Virus record (IMG/VR): IMGVR_UViG_3300023181_000374 | Coordinates: 1 to 33,539 of that record | DNA length: 33,539 bases | DNA from: a virus | Reading direction: 5' to 3' (one strand) | Part shown: one piece after another, positions 10,317-17,812 of the stretch | Numbering within the stretch: position 1 is the stretch's first letter | How the letters are laid out: each line of letters begins with the position of its first letter | Program-made: the position numbers and the translations under genes | Notes under the pieces: generated by a model | Database searches by the model: none | Seen by the model: only the letters and a program-made list of their open reading frames with translations | What the model was told of the DNA's origin: nothing

Positions 10317-10798
10317 TAACTCCCTTCCGTCATCTGTTGGCTCAGTGTCGGAGCCGTCACCGTCATCTGGTGCGCCCGTCTGATAGTAGTGATGAAATGC
10401 TGTGTGTCTCCACTCAGAAGCAGCCAGTTTACTGTTGCCACCTGATAGAGCTGATCACAATTCCACCTGATGTAAAAGGCTAGCAGTGGGGTAAGCAGGT
10501 AATGCCATGCATAACTATTGATAATCGCACAGGCAATCATTTTAGAGACTGCAACCCCTTTGTAAGCATGGAGCTTCAAAGCAGCATCAACAGTGATATT
10601 ATCCAGAAACTCCTGACTAACTCCAAGACCAGCATAATAGCTGCTCACCCTCAAACTTGTGCCTGCCTTATTGGATTTCACCCATAGGCTAATCTCTTTT
10701 TTGCCAAACCATTTTAAAAAGAAAGGCGCAGCTATGGGTAACCGTCTGCGCCTATCTAATAAAATATCAGCAGCATCTTTTTCGACCTGCATGCTCAT
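10316..10798 (-). CDS. Tail assembly chaperone (G-like)
   Basis: A 160-aa protein between tail tube and tape measure. Gene order (tube, chaperone G, chaperone GT, tape measure) is the main evidence. The N-terminus is basic (DRRRRLP); the C-terminal half is helical and hydrophobic (residues ~85-125). A tail assembly chaperone binds tape measure protein before tube polymerisation and is absent from the mature virion. The start ATG is 2 bp after the tail tube stop. The last ~45 codons overlap an open -1 frame continuing into the next gene. Confidence 0.6.
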   Translation of the reverse strand: MSMQVEKDAADILLDRRRRLPIAAPFFLKWFGKKEISLWVKSNKAGTSLRVSSYYAGLGVSQEFLDNITVDAALKLHAYKGVAVSKMIACAIINSYAWHYLLTPLLAFYIRWNCDQLYQVATVNWLLLSGDTQHFITTIRRAHQMTVTAPTLSQQMTEGS

Positions 10799-10800
10799 CG

Positions 10801-11319
10801 TTAAGCAGCTACAGGGTCAGAGATTGAGAAATCTGAGATCAGAGGTATACCTGTATCTGTTGGTGTGATCTTCACTACCAAAAAGAAAACATCGTTATCT
10901 CTACCTTTGAAATCCTTTTTAGCTACTGATGTACCACGAGGAATTAGCATAATTGAACCGTCATCCATTGTAGCCTCCAGGTATACGATTTTTTCCGGAA
11001 CATTACCTTTAGGCTTGTGATAGGTATCAACCAGGTCTACTGTCGTAGTTGTACCGCCCAACCAGAAAGCTAGGGACTTTGCAGAGGTATCTGCGACATT
11101 GAATGTTACTTCCTCAATGTTATCTCCAGAACGCAAGGTTTTTGCAGGGCTCTTTTTTCCGTAAACGTAAATCGGAGTTGTGGTCTCATCACTTTCAACC
11201 AGGTCTAAAGTGTTCTTGATAACTTTGATCTCAACGGGATCAACGATTGCACCTGTAGTAGCATTAAAACCACCGATACGCAGTTTTGTAATATTGAATC
11301 TGATAACTTCACCAGCCAT
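10801..11319 (-). CDS. Major tail tube protein
   Basis: A 172-aa, beta-rich, Thr/Val-rich protein without Cys, of the right size and place for a siphovirus tail tube subunit just before the chaperone genes. The family is divergent and no signature motif is certain, so the call rests on position, length and composition. The gene has an 86-bp leader holding a strong hairpin (11359-11385) and short AGTGTTTAA direct repeats. That layout would allow it to be transcribed or processed apart from the lysis genes, useful for a protein needed in high copy. Confidence 0.6.
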   Translation of the reverse strand: MAGEVIRFNITKLRIGGFNATTGAIVDPVEIKVIKNTLDLVESDETTTPIYVYGKKSPAKTLRSGDNIEEVTFNVADTSAKSLAFWLGGTTTTVDLVDTYHKPKGNVPEKIVYLEATMDDGSIMLIPRGTSVAKKDFKGRDNDVFFLVVKITPTDTGIPLISDFSISDPVAA

Positions 11320-11358
11320 AATAAATAAAGATTTAATAGTGTTTAAAGAGTGTTTAAT

Positions 11359-11385
11359 AAGGCTTTCAAATTCGATGAAAGCCTT
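11359..11385. terminator. Hairpin upstream of the tail tube gene
   Basis: A perfect 10-bp stem (AAGGCTTTCA / TGAAAGCCTT) with a 7-base loop between the 143-aa gene and the tail tube gene. On the minus strand it is followed by an A/T-rich run without a clean U-tract, so it may be a weak terminator, attenuator or mRNA-stabilising stem. AGTGTTTAA occurs twice on its left at about 11338-11357, and a degenerate copy (AGTGTTAAA) follows on its right. Confidence 0.5.
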
Positions 11386-11405
11386 TAGAGAGTGTTAAAT
11401 GATAA

Positions 11406-11837
11406 CTATGCAGGGTTTTCTTCTGATGCAGTTTGTTTGGCAACTTCAGCTAGTCTCAACTCTTCAGCTTTGATCAATTCCTGAATTTTAGCTAAATCAT
11501 ATTGCGGAGCTGCATGTTTAGCGAACAACTCGAAATAGCGAGGTGCCAATAATTTTTTAGCTTCCTTTTCCGCTTCTTTTGCGTCCTTCTCTGCCTGCTG
11601 ATCAGCAGGCAGAGAAGGTTTATCCTGTTTGACGATTGGCAAAATAGGTTGCTGCTTAACGTCATCGATTACTACATCCTTATCTACCCATTCGTAGGTT
11701 TTATCTGTAAGGCTACTGGCGTGAGCTGTACACAACTGCTCATCGGTAAACGCTTGGTTATCGCTTGTAAAAAAGTACCCTGGGGTTTCAGGATAGTTGG
11801 CGATTAATAATGCTAAAACTTCTTTTCTGTCTTTCAT
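11406..11837 (-). CDS. Unknown charged late protein
   Basis: I chose the ATG at 11837 because it overlaps the stop of the upstream spanin gene as ATGA; this gives 143 aa starting MKDRKEVLALL. A longer frame to 11921 would overlap the spanin gene heavily and begins with unconvincing residues. Residues ~1-60 hold a YFFTSDNQAF segment that I associate with small proteins in Bacteroidota phages. Residues ~80-130 are a Lys/Glu/Ala-rich helix. No function is known to me. Its place between the lysis cassette and tail tube suggests a virion or assembly role. Confidence 0.65.
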   Translation of the reverse strand: MKDRKEVLALLIANYPETPGYFFTSDNQAFTDEQLCTAHASSLTDKTYEWVDKDVVIDDVKQQPILPIVKQDKPSLPADQQAEKDAKEAEKEAKKLLAPRYFELFAKHAAPQYDLAKIQELIKAEELRLAEVAKQTASEENPA

Positions 11838-12379
11838 GCTGTCAATTTTTTGAATATTCTTTTTAGCCAGGGGAATAAAAACAAGAGGGCAATTACTGAC
11901 AGTGCAGCAATGATAAGCCATGATTTTAAACTGAGGCGGTTAGTTGATTTGTTAATATTTTCTTCTACAACTGCTTTTGACCCTTCCTTTTGATCAGTTG
12001 TTTTTCCTCCGGTAACGGTCAAGGTTGAACGGGCAACAGCATCAGCCTGGGCTTGCACATCAATTTTTTGCTTTCCCTTTTTACCATTCTTATCAGTTTT
12101 ACCAGGACTCACCTTTACTTTCACCTTCAGACCGTTGCTTTCAAACTGGGAACTGTCAGCCTCTCCAGTGTCATTGACAAAAAAGCTACCGTTCAATGTG
12201 CCCCCAAACTGCTCAGTGATCAGCTGGGCATTATAATGCTCCTGACTAAGCTGGTTTTTAAAGCTTGATGCTTCCAGTGTTCGATGTTCCTGAACTTTTT
12301 TGACACCGCAAGCAGAACAGAGCAGTGCCAGGGCAAACAGCGAACTAGGGCGACAGTAGCCCATGATCAGCGCCCTCAT
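11834..12379 (-). CDS. Candidate unimolecular spanin (lysis)
   Basis: A 181-aa protein with a lipoprotein-type N-terminus (basic start, hydrophobic run, relaxed lipobox CSAC with Cys24), a hydrophilic Gln/Asn/Lys-rich middle (~residues 25-148), and a strong C-terminal membrane segment (~residues 150-170, SWLIIAALSVIALLFLF) followed by a Lys/Arg-rich cytoplasmic tail. This is the architecture of unimolecular spanins such as T1 gp11, which tie outer to inner membrane and fuse them in the last step of lysis. It directly follows holin and endolysin, with ATGA coupling to the endolysin. A second ATG at codon 6 is possible. The lipobox is imperfect, so acylation is inferred. Confidence 0.6.
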   Translation of the reverse strand: MRALIMGYCRPSSLFALALLCSACGVKKVQEHRTLEASSFKNQLSQEHYNAQLITEQFGGTLNGSFFVNDTGEADSSQFESNGLKVKVKVSPGKTDKNGKKGKQKIDVQAQADAVARSTLTVTGGKTTDQKEGSKAVVEENINKSTNRLSLKSWLIIAALSVIALLFLFPWLKRIFKKLTA

Positions 12380-12897
12380 CAGATTTCAAAAGGATAGATG
12401 TAACCTTCGACATTTAAGCCTGCTGCCTGGTATGGTCTGGTAATTGTCCTGAGTTTCTTAGCAACACATACACCCTCACGGCTACCTTTTGCATTGGTAT
12501 TTCCTTCAATGGTGGTCATTGTGTTGGTTGCTTTGTCAACGCTCACAACTATCCCAGCGTGCCCACTTGTGCCGTGCCCCAATCTCCAGATGACAATTGC
12601 TCCTGGCCTGGGCTCTTCGCCAACGCTAAAGGTTCCATTGTGCTCATGATTTTGAAGGGTCAATAAAGCCCCACCACTGCAACATTTTGCAACAGCGGCA
12701 TGTAACATCTTATTATCGTAGTAGGTCTCACCGTACACCAGTTTGGTAAAAAAAGCGCACCAGGGAGCTTTCATGTAGAAGCCTACTTCAATCATTTTTT
12801 TCTGGAAGGTTTTATCCATCCAACCCATATTACCTGGGATTTCCGTTTGTCCGATATAGCTCTCAGCGATAGCGATAATTCTTAGTGCCCTTGTCAT
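12379..12897 (-). CDS. CHAP/NlpC-P60-type endolysin
   Basis: A 172-aa cysteine peptidase of the CHAP type. A catalytic Cys47 sits in APWCAFF, His113 in SGHAGIVV, and a polar third residue in EGNTN (Glu131/Asn133), in the usual order and spacing. Such enzymes cut peptidoglycan peptide bonds. There is no clear export signal, so release through the adjacent holin is expected. The ATG overlaps the holin stop by 4 bp (ATGA) and the stop overlaps the spanin start, making a compact holin-endolysin-spanin cassette. A virion-associated role is less likely given these neighbours. Confidence 0.8.
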   Translation of the reverse strand: MTRALRIIAIAESYIGQTEIPGNMGWMDKTFQKKMIEVGFYMKAPWCAFFTKLVYGETYYDNKMLHAAVAKCCSGGALLTLQNHEHNGTFSVGEEPRPGAIVIWRLGHGTSGHAGIVVSVDKATNTMTTIEGNTNAKGSREGVCVAKKLRTITRPYQAAGLNVEGYIYPFEI

Positions 12898-13406
12898 GAT
12901 CCGAATAGCGTGTTTACTTTTGCTTGAATTTTAGCAATCCAATGAGTTTTATCTTTTCCGTCGATGACAGCCACATTTTCCAGGATGCTTACAATGTTCT
13001 CCAGCACGATCTGCGACAAAAGGAATAAGTGCAACCAGTCGAACATGGTAGAAGCGAAAGTCTTATTATGAGCAAGGAAACTTTGAGCCAGCACATAAGG
13101 CATAGAAATCAGCACCAGGTAATAAAAGACCTTGAAACTAAACCTCGAAAGCTTCATGCTGCTCAGTGTCTCTTTACGAATATGAGCAGCCAAGATCCCG
13201 CTGCTTAATTCCGCTGTAAAGACCATCAGCAATAGTGCAAAGGCATAGCCATCTAAACCGAAGACACGATCTAACGCTGGTAAAGCGACACTGATAAAAA
13301 GACTTGCTATGGTTAAATTGTATTTGGTACTGGGGGCTAAACTTTGACCGAGTGCTAACAAGCTTTCATAGTCAAATGTGGCTAGCAACTTATATAGATA
13401 TTTCAT
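12894..13406 (-). CDS. Phage holin
   Basis: A 170-aa membrane protein with about four hydrophobic segments (near residues 29-50, 52-72, 91-112 and 122-142) and charged ends. The stretch LDGYAFALLLMVFTAELSSGI resembles the phage_holin_4 family. It would form the inner membrane hole that lets the endolysin out. It is coupled to the endolysin by ATGA overlap and separated from the capsid gene by a 60-bp gap holding a hairpin, so its level can differ from that of the capsid. Confidence 0.72.
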   Translation of the reverse strand: MKYLYKLLATFDYESLLALGQSLAPSTKYNLTIASLFISVALPALDRVFGLDGYAFALLLMVFTAELSSGILAAHIRKETLSSMKLSRFSFKVFYYLVLISMPYVLAQSFLAHNKTFASTMFDWLHLFLLSQIVLENIVSILENVAVIDGKDKTHWIAKIQAKVNTLFGS

Positions 13407-13425
13407 TGGATTGAATGATTTGATT

Positions 13426-13452
13426 AGCGGGCAGGGTTAATCCTTACCCGCT
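13426..13452 (-). terminator. Hairpin after the major capsid gene
   Basis: An interrupted inverted repeat (AGCGGG...CCCGCT with an inner AGG...CCT pair) in the 60-bp gap between the capsid stop and the holin start. On the minus strand it is followed by an A/T-rich stretch without a long U-run. A partial terminator or processing site would give more capsid than lysis mRNA. Confidence 0.45.
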
Positions 13453-13466
13453 TGATTATTTGATTT

Positions 13467-14567
13467 CTATGCTGCTCCTTGGATCAAAGCCACAACGCCC
13501 AGATCATCCGCTCTACGTCTTCGGGCACCACTTCTTTGAGATGTTGAAATGATATCTCCAAAATATAGAGGGTTGTCAGTGTCATCGAAAATTTTGATTT
13601 CACCTAACGCGAAGGCTACACAGCCTTTTTGCCAGAATATTGAGGCTGCATTATCTGTAGGTAAAATCGCAGCTCCAAAAGCTCTGATCGCATCTGCATT
13701 GGTAGCAGCAGCAACAGAACTACGGGTCATGATATCGAAACCGTAAAGACGACCTAAGACACCCGTTTCAGCATTGGCATACTGGGTGAAGTTTCTGTTT
13801 TCAGTATCGGACAAACTACCGAAAATCTGATCTGCCATGTTTTCCTCCAGCAAACCAACACGGTCATTTTTAGGAACGTTAGTAGTATTCATTCGCAGGT
13901 TAACCTTCCTTATATCCTGGTGAACAGATAGTTTTCTCATACCAGTAGCTCCAATCAATGTCGCCTCTGTTGTGTCTCCTGTTTTACCACCTGAAGTGTG
14001 AACGATATTGGGAGCAGTAATACCAGTCATAATCTTAATAATGGTATCTTCAGCAATAGCATCATTCAACACACCCAACTGATCACCATAGACATCATTA
14101 AGTTTATCATAAGACAGCTCAACCTTTTCAAGTTCATGGATATGAATAGGATCGATAGAGTATTCGTCAAGCAGATAAGAGATATCGCTGTCTGTTCTGC
14201 GTACTGCTACAGCAGGAAATACACTTCTATTTTTAACAGCTGTTGGTTTTGCACCAGGATTAGGGATGTGCACAACACGCCCATTGAGCACCTTATTACT
14301 TTCGGATGCAAACTTGGTTAAGAAACCGTTGTCCTTCCAAAACCTTTTAATGATGTAGTCAACCCAGGCTTCTTTCTCCACACCAGCAGTGTGAACGTTT
14401 AAAAGCGAAGGTTTTGAAGCAGCTGTGACTGCAAATACAGCCAGAGCAAAACCAATTTCTACCAGGACAGGTGAAGTGTGAACCTGAGCAGCTAAAGCAT
14501 TAGCTGCTGGAGCAGTAAATAAAATAAATCCGACAAAGGATAATAAAGCAATAAATAGACTTTTCAT
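13467..14567 (-). CDS. Major capsid protein with hydrophobic N-terminal extension
   Basis: A 366-aa protein right after the protease/scaffold gene. From about residue 62 (GVEKEAWVDYIIKRFWKDNGF onward) it reads like the HK97-fold major head subunit of Bacteroidota Mu-like phages, including GRVVHIPNPG and the AVRRTDSDISY segment. Residues 1-60 are unusual: a signal-peptide-like run (MKSLFIALLSFVGFILF, then an ANALA-type site) and a second hydrophobic segment near 38-50. No ATG exists between residue 1 and the capsid core. The only alternative I see is a GTG at Val62 without a convincing leader. The N-terminal part is probably a delta-like segment removed by the maturation protease. Confidence 0.8.
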   Translation of the reverse strand: MKSLFIALLSFVGFILFTAPAANALAAQVHTSPVLVEIGFALAVFAVTAASKPSLLNVHTAGVEKEAWVDYIIKRFWKDNGFLTKFASESNKVLNGRVVHIPNPGAKPTAVKNRSVFPAVAVRRTDSDISYLLDEYSIDPIHIHELEKVELSYDKLNDVYGDQLGVLNDAIAEDTIIKIMTGITAPNIVHTSGGKTGDTTEATLIGATGMRKLSVHQDIRKVNLRMNTTNVPKNDRVGLLEENMADQIFGSLSDTENRNFTQYANAETGVLGRLYGFDIMTRSSVAAATNADAIRAFGAAILPTDNAASIFWQKGCVAFALGEIKIFDDTDNPLYFGDIISTSQRSGARRRRADDLGVVALIQGAA

Positions 14568-14625
14568 TTCTGTTATTTGTTAAAATTTGATTTGAGGTAT
14601 TGTGTGGATATTGGAATATTTGAGG

Positions 14626-15168
14626 CTAGACGTTATTAGGCTCCCTGTTAAATTTCGCCTTGAAGATTCTTTTATAGTTATCTGGAGAAGCCAGCTTAAC
14701 CTGATTCAGCTCTCCACTCTCGAAAAGCTCATCATAAGACTTATCACAAAGTTTTGCCAGATCGTCTTTCTTCTCATCGCCAGAATTTTTCAAGCGATCA
14801 TTAACCGTCGGACTGCCTGTTTTAGCTCCCAGAATTTTTTCAACCTGCTCGTAGTTGGATGTTGCCAGGGTGATGTATCCGTCTTTTTCGTCCTTGGTGA
14901 TCTTACGATCATCAACAGCTCCTTGCACAAGACTTTCAACCTTGTCAGTTAGCATCACAGTCGCCTGATCAGCAAGCTTTGTTTCCAACTCGGTTTTCTC
15001 ACTTTCAATTGCCAGCTTATCTGATTTGAGCTGTTCAATGGTTGTTCCCTGTGTAGCGGAAAGAGTTACTAAATTTTGAATTGCTGATACTGCTTCGGTT
15101 TCAGAAGCGGTATCACCTAGTTTTAGCAATGTTAAAATTGCTGGTGCTGATAACGTGACTAGTTTCAT
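14626..15168 (-). other. Possible nested scaffold start
   Basis: An internal in-frame ATG at 15168 would give a 180-aa product beginning MKLVTLSAPAILTLLKLG. The bases just upstream (AACAATTCACAAATCTTTAAT) are AT-rich like the leaders of other genes here, and the residues they encode (LTNNSQIFN) look like an unstructured link. Mu makes its scaffold Z as the C-terminal part of I. This is a suggestion only. Confidence 0.35.
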
Positions 15169-15687
15169 ATTAAAGATTTGTGAATTGTTTGTAAGTGCTT
15201 CCAGACTTTTATCTGATAGCGTAATGATTTTCCCAGACGCATCATACAGAGCGACTCCAACAGCCTCGGAATTGGCACCGATATCTACACAGCTGATTTC
15301 TTTAGCAATTGACTTGGTGATGGTAGCATACAATTGCCCAGGTTCCATAACTGATGGGTCATCACTGAGCTCTATCGGCTCGACCCCAATGGATAGCATA
15401 TTGTAAGTTCCATTTTCGTATCCCTCATACATTTCGACCGCAAAGGGATACTTGTCATTAAAGTAAAGTCGTCCTGTGACCACACCTTCATCATCGATTT
15501 CGATCTCTCTTACATTCCCCAATGCCTTGACTTCTTTTTCATGTTGACCTGTCGCCCTGAAGTGCATGTAGAGCATTATGGGATTATTGTAATAGAGACT
15601 CCAATCAATGCCAGCTGTGGCGACACGGAATCGATAAGCGTTCTGCTTGTTGGTCGTAATTACATAGCGTTTAGTTGATATTAACAT
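14626..15687 (-). CDS. Prohead protease with C-terminal scaffold (Mu I-like)
   Basis: I place the start at the ATG at 15687 (MLISTKRYVITT), giving 353 aa; the frame runs on to a TTG at 15714 that overlaps the putative promoter. The N-terminal ~170 residues resemble S78-type phage prohead proteases: a candidate His42 in YMHFRA and a Ser99 in MLSIGVEP. The C-terminal half is a Glu/Lys/Thr-rich coiled coil and ends in a basic segment, as in Mu protein I, where the same gene also supplies the scaffold. An in-frame ATG at 15168 could start the scaffold alone. It is the first gene of the minus late operon, followed by the capsid. Confidence 0.75.
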   Translation of the reverse strand: MLISTKRYVITTNKQNAYRFRVATAGIDWSLYYNNPIMLYMHFRATGQHEKEVKALGNVREIEIDDEGVVTGRLYFNDKYPFAVEMYEGYENGTYNMLSIGVEPIELSDDPSVMEPGQLYATITKSIAKEISCVDIGANSEAVGVALYDASGKIITLSDKSLEALTNNSQIFNMKLVTLSAPAILTLLKLGDTASETEAVSAIQNLVTLSATQGTTIEQLKSDKLAIESEKTELETKLADQATVMLTDKVESLVQGAVDDRKITKDEKDGYITLATSNYEQVEKILGAKTGSPTVNDRLKNSGDEKKDDLAKLCDKSYDELFESGELNQVKLASPDNYKRIFKAKFNREPNNV

Positions 15688-15711
15688 TGGATTTATCTGC
15701 GATTGTTGATG

Positions 15712-15719
15712 CAAACGTA
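15712..15719 (-). promoter_or_regulatory. Candidate late promoter -7 box (minus)
   Basis: On the minus strand TACGTTTG matches the Bacteroidota -7 element TAnnTTTG and lies 25 bp upstream of the chosen protease ATG. No TTTG -33 box is seen at 17-23 bp upstream, as expected of an activator-dependent late promoter. The divergent gap also holds TTGCTAAC (15756) and TTGCTAGC (15791), 35 bp apart, and the palindrome TGCTAGCA: possible activator sites. Confidence 0.4.
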
Positions 15720-15850
15720 ACCCGACTTTTCACCCTAAAAAAATTAGCTTTTCGCTTGCTAACACACTGATTACTTTATGCTTGCAATGATTGCTAGCAT
15801 ACCAGAACCCAGTTTTTTAAGCGCACTTATATGCAGCATTTTTGAGCGTT

Positions 15851-16315
15851 ATGAAGGAAAAAAGGCTGAATAAAGAAGAGCTGGCACGGGCAAAGAACCA
15901 TGCTAAACTGCTGTATACCAGGGATGGAATTACAACGCAGAAAGAGCTGGCGCAGAAAGTTGGTATTTCTGAACAAACCATGGGAAAATGGATAAGGGAT
16001 GAAGGCTGGGAAAAGCTAAAAGCAAATTTTGTTTTGACTCGCCAGGAGCAAATGGCAAATCTGCTTAATGAGTTATCCGAGCTTAATGCATTCATTTTAA
16101 AGAAACCCGCTGGGCTCAGGTTTGCTGACGCAAAAGAAGGTGATGTTAGGCGCAAGCTGGTTAAAGACATTAAGGAGCTGGAAACGAAAGCACTGTTACC
16201 AGACGTGATCCATGCCTGCGTAGGATTGTTAGAATTTGTAAGGAAGATTAACCTGAGCACAGCTCAGGAACTTTCAAAGTATGTTGATGGGTATGTTAAA
16301 TCTCAGCTACGATGA
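15851..16315 (+). CDS. Terminase small subunit-like protein
   Basis: I use the ATG at 15851 (MKEKRLNKEELARAK), 154 aa; a TTG at 15842 would add three residues. Residues ~15-50 hold a helix-turn-helix (TTQKELAQKVGISEQTMGKW) followed by charged helices, the layout of small terminases that recognise phage DNA and hand it to the large subunit. It is immediately followed by the large terminase with ATGA coupling. It opens the plus-strand late operon, diverging from the protease/capsid operon. Mu-like phages package by headful from a pac end, so this protein would recognise the left prophage end, which is not in the window. Confidence 0.7.
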   Translation: MKEKRLNKEELARAKNHAKLLYTRDGITTQKELAQKVGISEQTMGKWIRDEGWEKLKANFVLTRQEQMANLLNELSELNAFILKKPAGLRFADAKEGDVRRKLVKDIKELETKALLPDVIHACVGLLEFVRKINLSTAQELSKYVDGYVKSQLR

Positions 16316-17811
16316 GTCAGGCTGAGGATAAAAAAGCCCTCCAGTATTGGGTAGACTATGAGAAATCGCTGATCAAAGCTACCGTAGTTGACACCTCGGA
16401 AACTGAAGATCAGAAATTAGCCAGGATCAGCAGGCTGGAGACTAACCACGAAGAGTGGTTTGCCTATATGTTCCCTAACTATTACTATGCTGCTCCTGCT
16501 CAATTTCACATCAAAAGCTCAAACAGGGTAATCAAAAACCCAGAGTGGTATGAGGTAAGGGCATGGAGCAGGGAGCTGGCAAAGTCAGCCAGGACAATGA
16601 TGGAAATTATTTTTCTGGCAATGACTGGTCAAAAGAAGTCTGTGCTGATGATCAGCAGCAGTGAGGGTGCTGCGATCAGGCTACTAAAGCCGTACAAGAT
16701 TAATTTCGAAAAGAATCAGAGACTGATCAATGATTACGGTAAGCAGGAAACTTATGGGGAATGGAAAGAAGATTCCTTCATTATCGCTAAGGGCTGTTCA
16801 TTTTTAGCCATTGGAGCTGGGCAGTCGCCCAGGGGATCACGTAACGAAGAAGCCAGACCGGATGTAGTGTTGATGGATGATTTCGACACTGATGAGGATT
16901 GCAGGAACCCTGAAACTATCCAAAAGAAATGGGACTGGTTTGAACAGGCTGTTTATGCAACCAGGTCGATTTCAAATCCTATGCTGGTCATCTTTTGCGG
17001 TAACATTATTGGTGACGTGTGCTGTATCAAAAACGCCATTAAAATGGCTGATTACCACGAAATCATCAACATCAGGGATGAAAAAGACAAGTCTACTTGG
17101 CCAAACAAGAACACTGAAGAATTGATAGACCGTGTACTGAGCAAGATCAGTTATGCATCCCAGCAAAAGGAATATTTCAACAACCCGATTGTGCTGGGTA
17201 AAGTATTCAAGGTGATACACTATGGCAAAATGAGACCGCTCAGGGAATACAAGTTTCTTGTAAGCTACACCGATCCCTCTTATAAAAAGACTGGGGATAC
17301 CAAAGCAACTGCTTTGATCGGAAAGTGGAAACAGGAATATCATGTAATCAAGATGTTTTGCGGTAAAGTCACCACATCGGCAATGCTGGACTGGAATTAC
17401 GAGATCATGAAATATGTGAACGGTCAAGTACCAGTATTGATCTACGTTGAATGGCCTTGGATTGATGAACCTCTAAAAAAGGAAATCATATCTGCCAACG
17501 AAAGGCATGGAGTGACCATACATCCTAAACCTGATGAGAGAGATAAGCCAGACAAATATTTCAGAATCGAAAGTGCACTGGAACCGCTAAACAGGAGTGC
17601 TCTTTTAATCTTCAATGAAGAACTAAAAAAGACCGAAGACATGAAAACAACCGAAGGGCAGTTCCTTGCTTTATCTCCGACTAGTAAGGCACATGATGAT
17701 GCACCGGATGCTGTTGAGGGCGGCAAATGGATACTTGATAACAAGTCTACCAATAACATTGGAAATGTACAAACCGTAAACCGCACCAGGGGCGGTTCAA
17801 AAAAATACTAA
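16312..17811 (+). CDS. terL: Terminase large subunit
   Basis: A 499-aa packaging motor. The ATPase half has an atypical Walker A-like segment SRELAKSA (residues 86-93, Lys91) and a clear Walker B PDVVLMDDFDTDED (183-196). The C-terminal RNase H-like nuclease has candidate acidic residues in YTDPSYKKTGD (Asp321), the EWPWIDEP segment (Glu380/Asp386) and HDDAPDAVEGG (Asp462/463 and Asp466). The protein pumps DNA into proheads through the portal and cuts at the end. The absence of a canonical GxxGxGKS loop is common in terminases of this group. The start overlaps the small subunit stop (ATGA). Confidence 0.9.
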   Translation: MSQAEDKKALQYWVDYEKSLIKATVVDTSETEDQKLARISRLETNHEEWFAYMFPNYYYAAPAQFHIKSSNRVIKNPEWYEVRAWSRELAKSARTMMEIIFLAMTGQKKSVLMISSSEGAAIRLLKPYKINFEKNQRLINDYGKQETYGEWKEDSFIIAKGCSFLAIGAGQSPRGSRNEEARPDVVLMDDFDTDEDCRNPETIQKKWDWFEQAVYATRSISNPMLVIFCGNIIGDVCCIKNAIKMADYHEIINIRDEKDKSTWPNKNTEELIDRVLSKISYASQQKEYFNNPIVLGKVFKVIHYGKMRPLREYKFLVSYTDPSYKKTGDTKATALIGKWKQEYHVIKMFCGKVTTSAMLDWNYEIMKYVNGQVPVLIYVEWPWIDEPLKKEIISANERHGVTIHPKPDERDKPDKYFRIESALEPLNRSALLIFNEELKKTEDMKTTEGQFLALSPTSKAHDDAPDAVEGGKWILDNKSTNNIGNVQTVNRTRGGSKKY

Positions 17812-17812
17812 C

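Noticed and set aside
11838-11921. Longer start for the small charged gene, adding 28 residues beginning MAYHCCTVSN
   Set aside because: It runs into the coding end of the spanin gene, the extra residues look like an out-of-frame reading, and the ATG at 11837 is perfectly coupled to the spanin stop.
15817-16260. Minus-strand open frame of 147 codons across the small terminase gene
   Set aside because: Ser/Phe-rich shadow of the terminase gene, with no leader and in conflict with the HTH-bearing plus frame.
16972-17427. Minus-strand open frame of 151 codons within the large terminase gene
   Set aside because: Antisense shadow of clear terminase nuclease motifs; composition is not protein-like.
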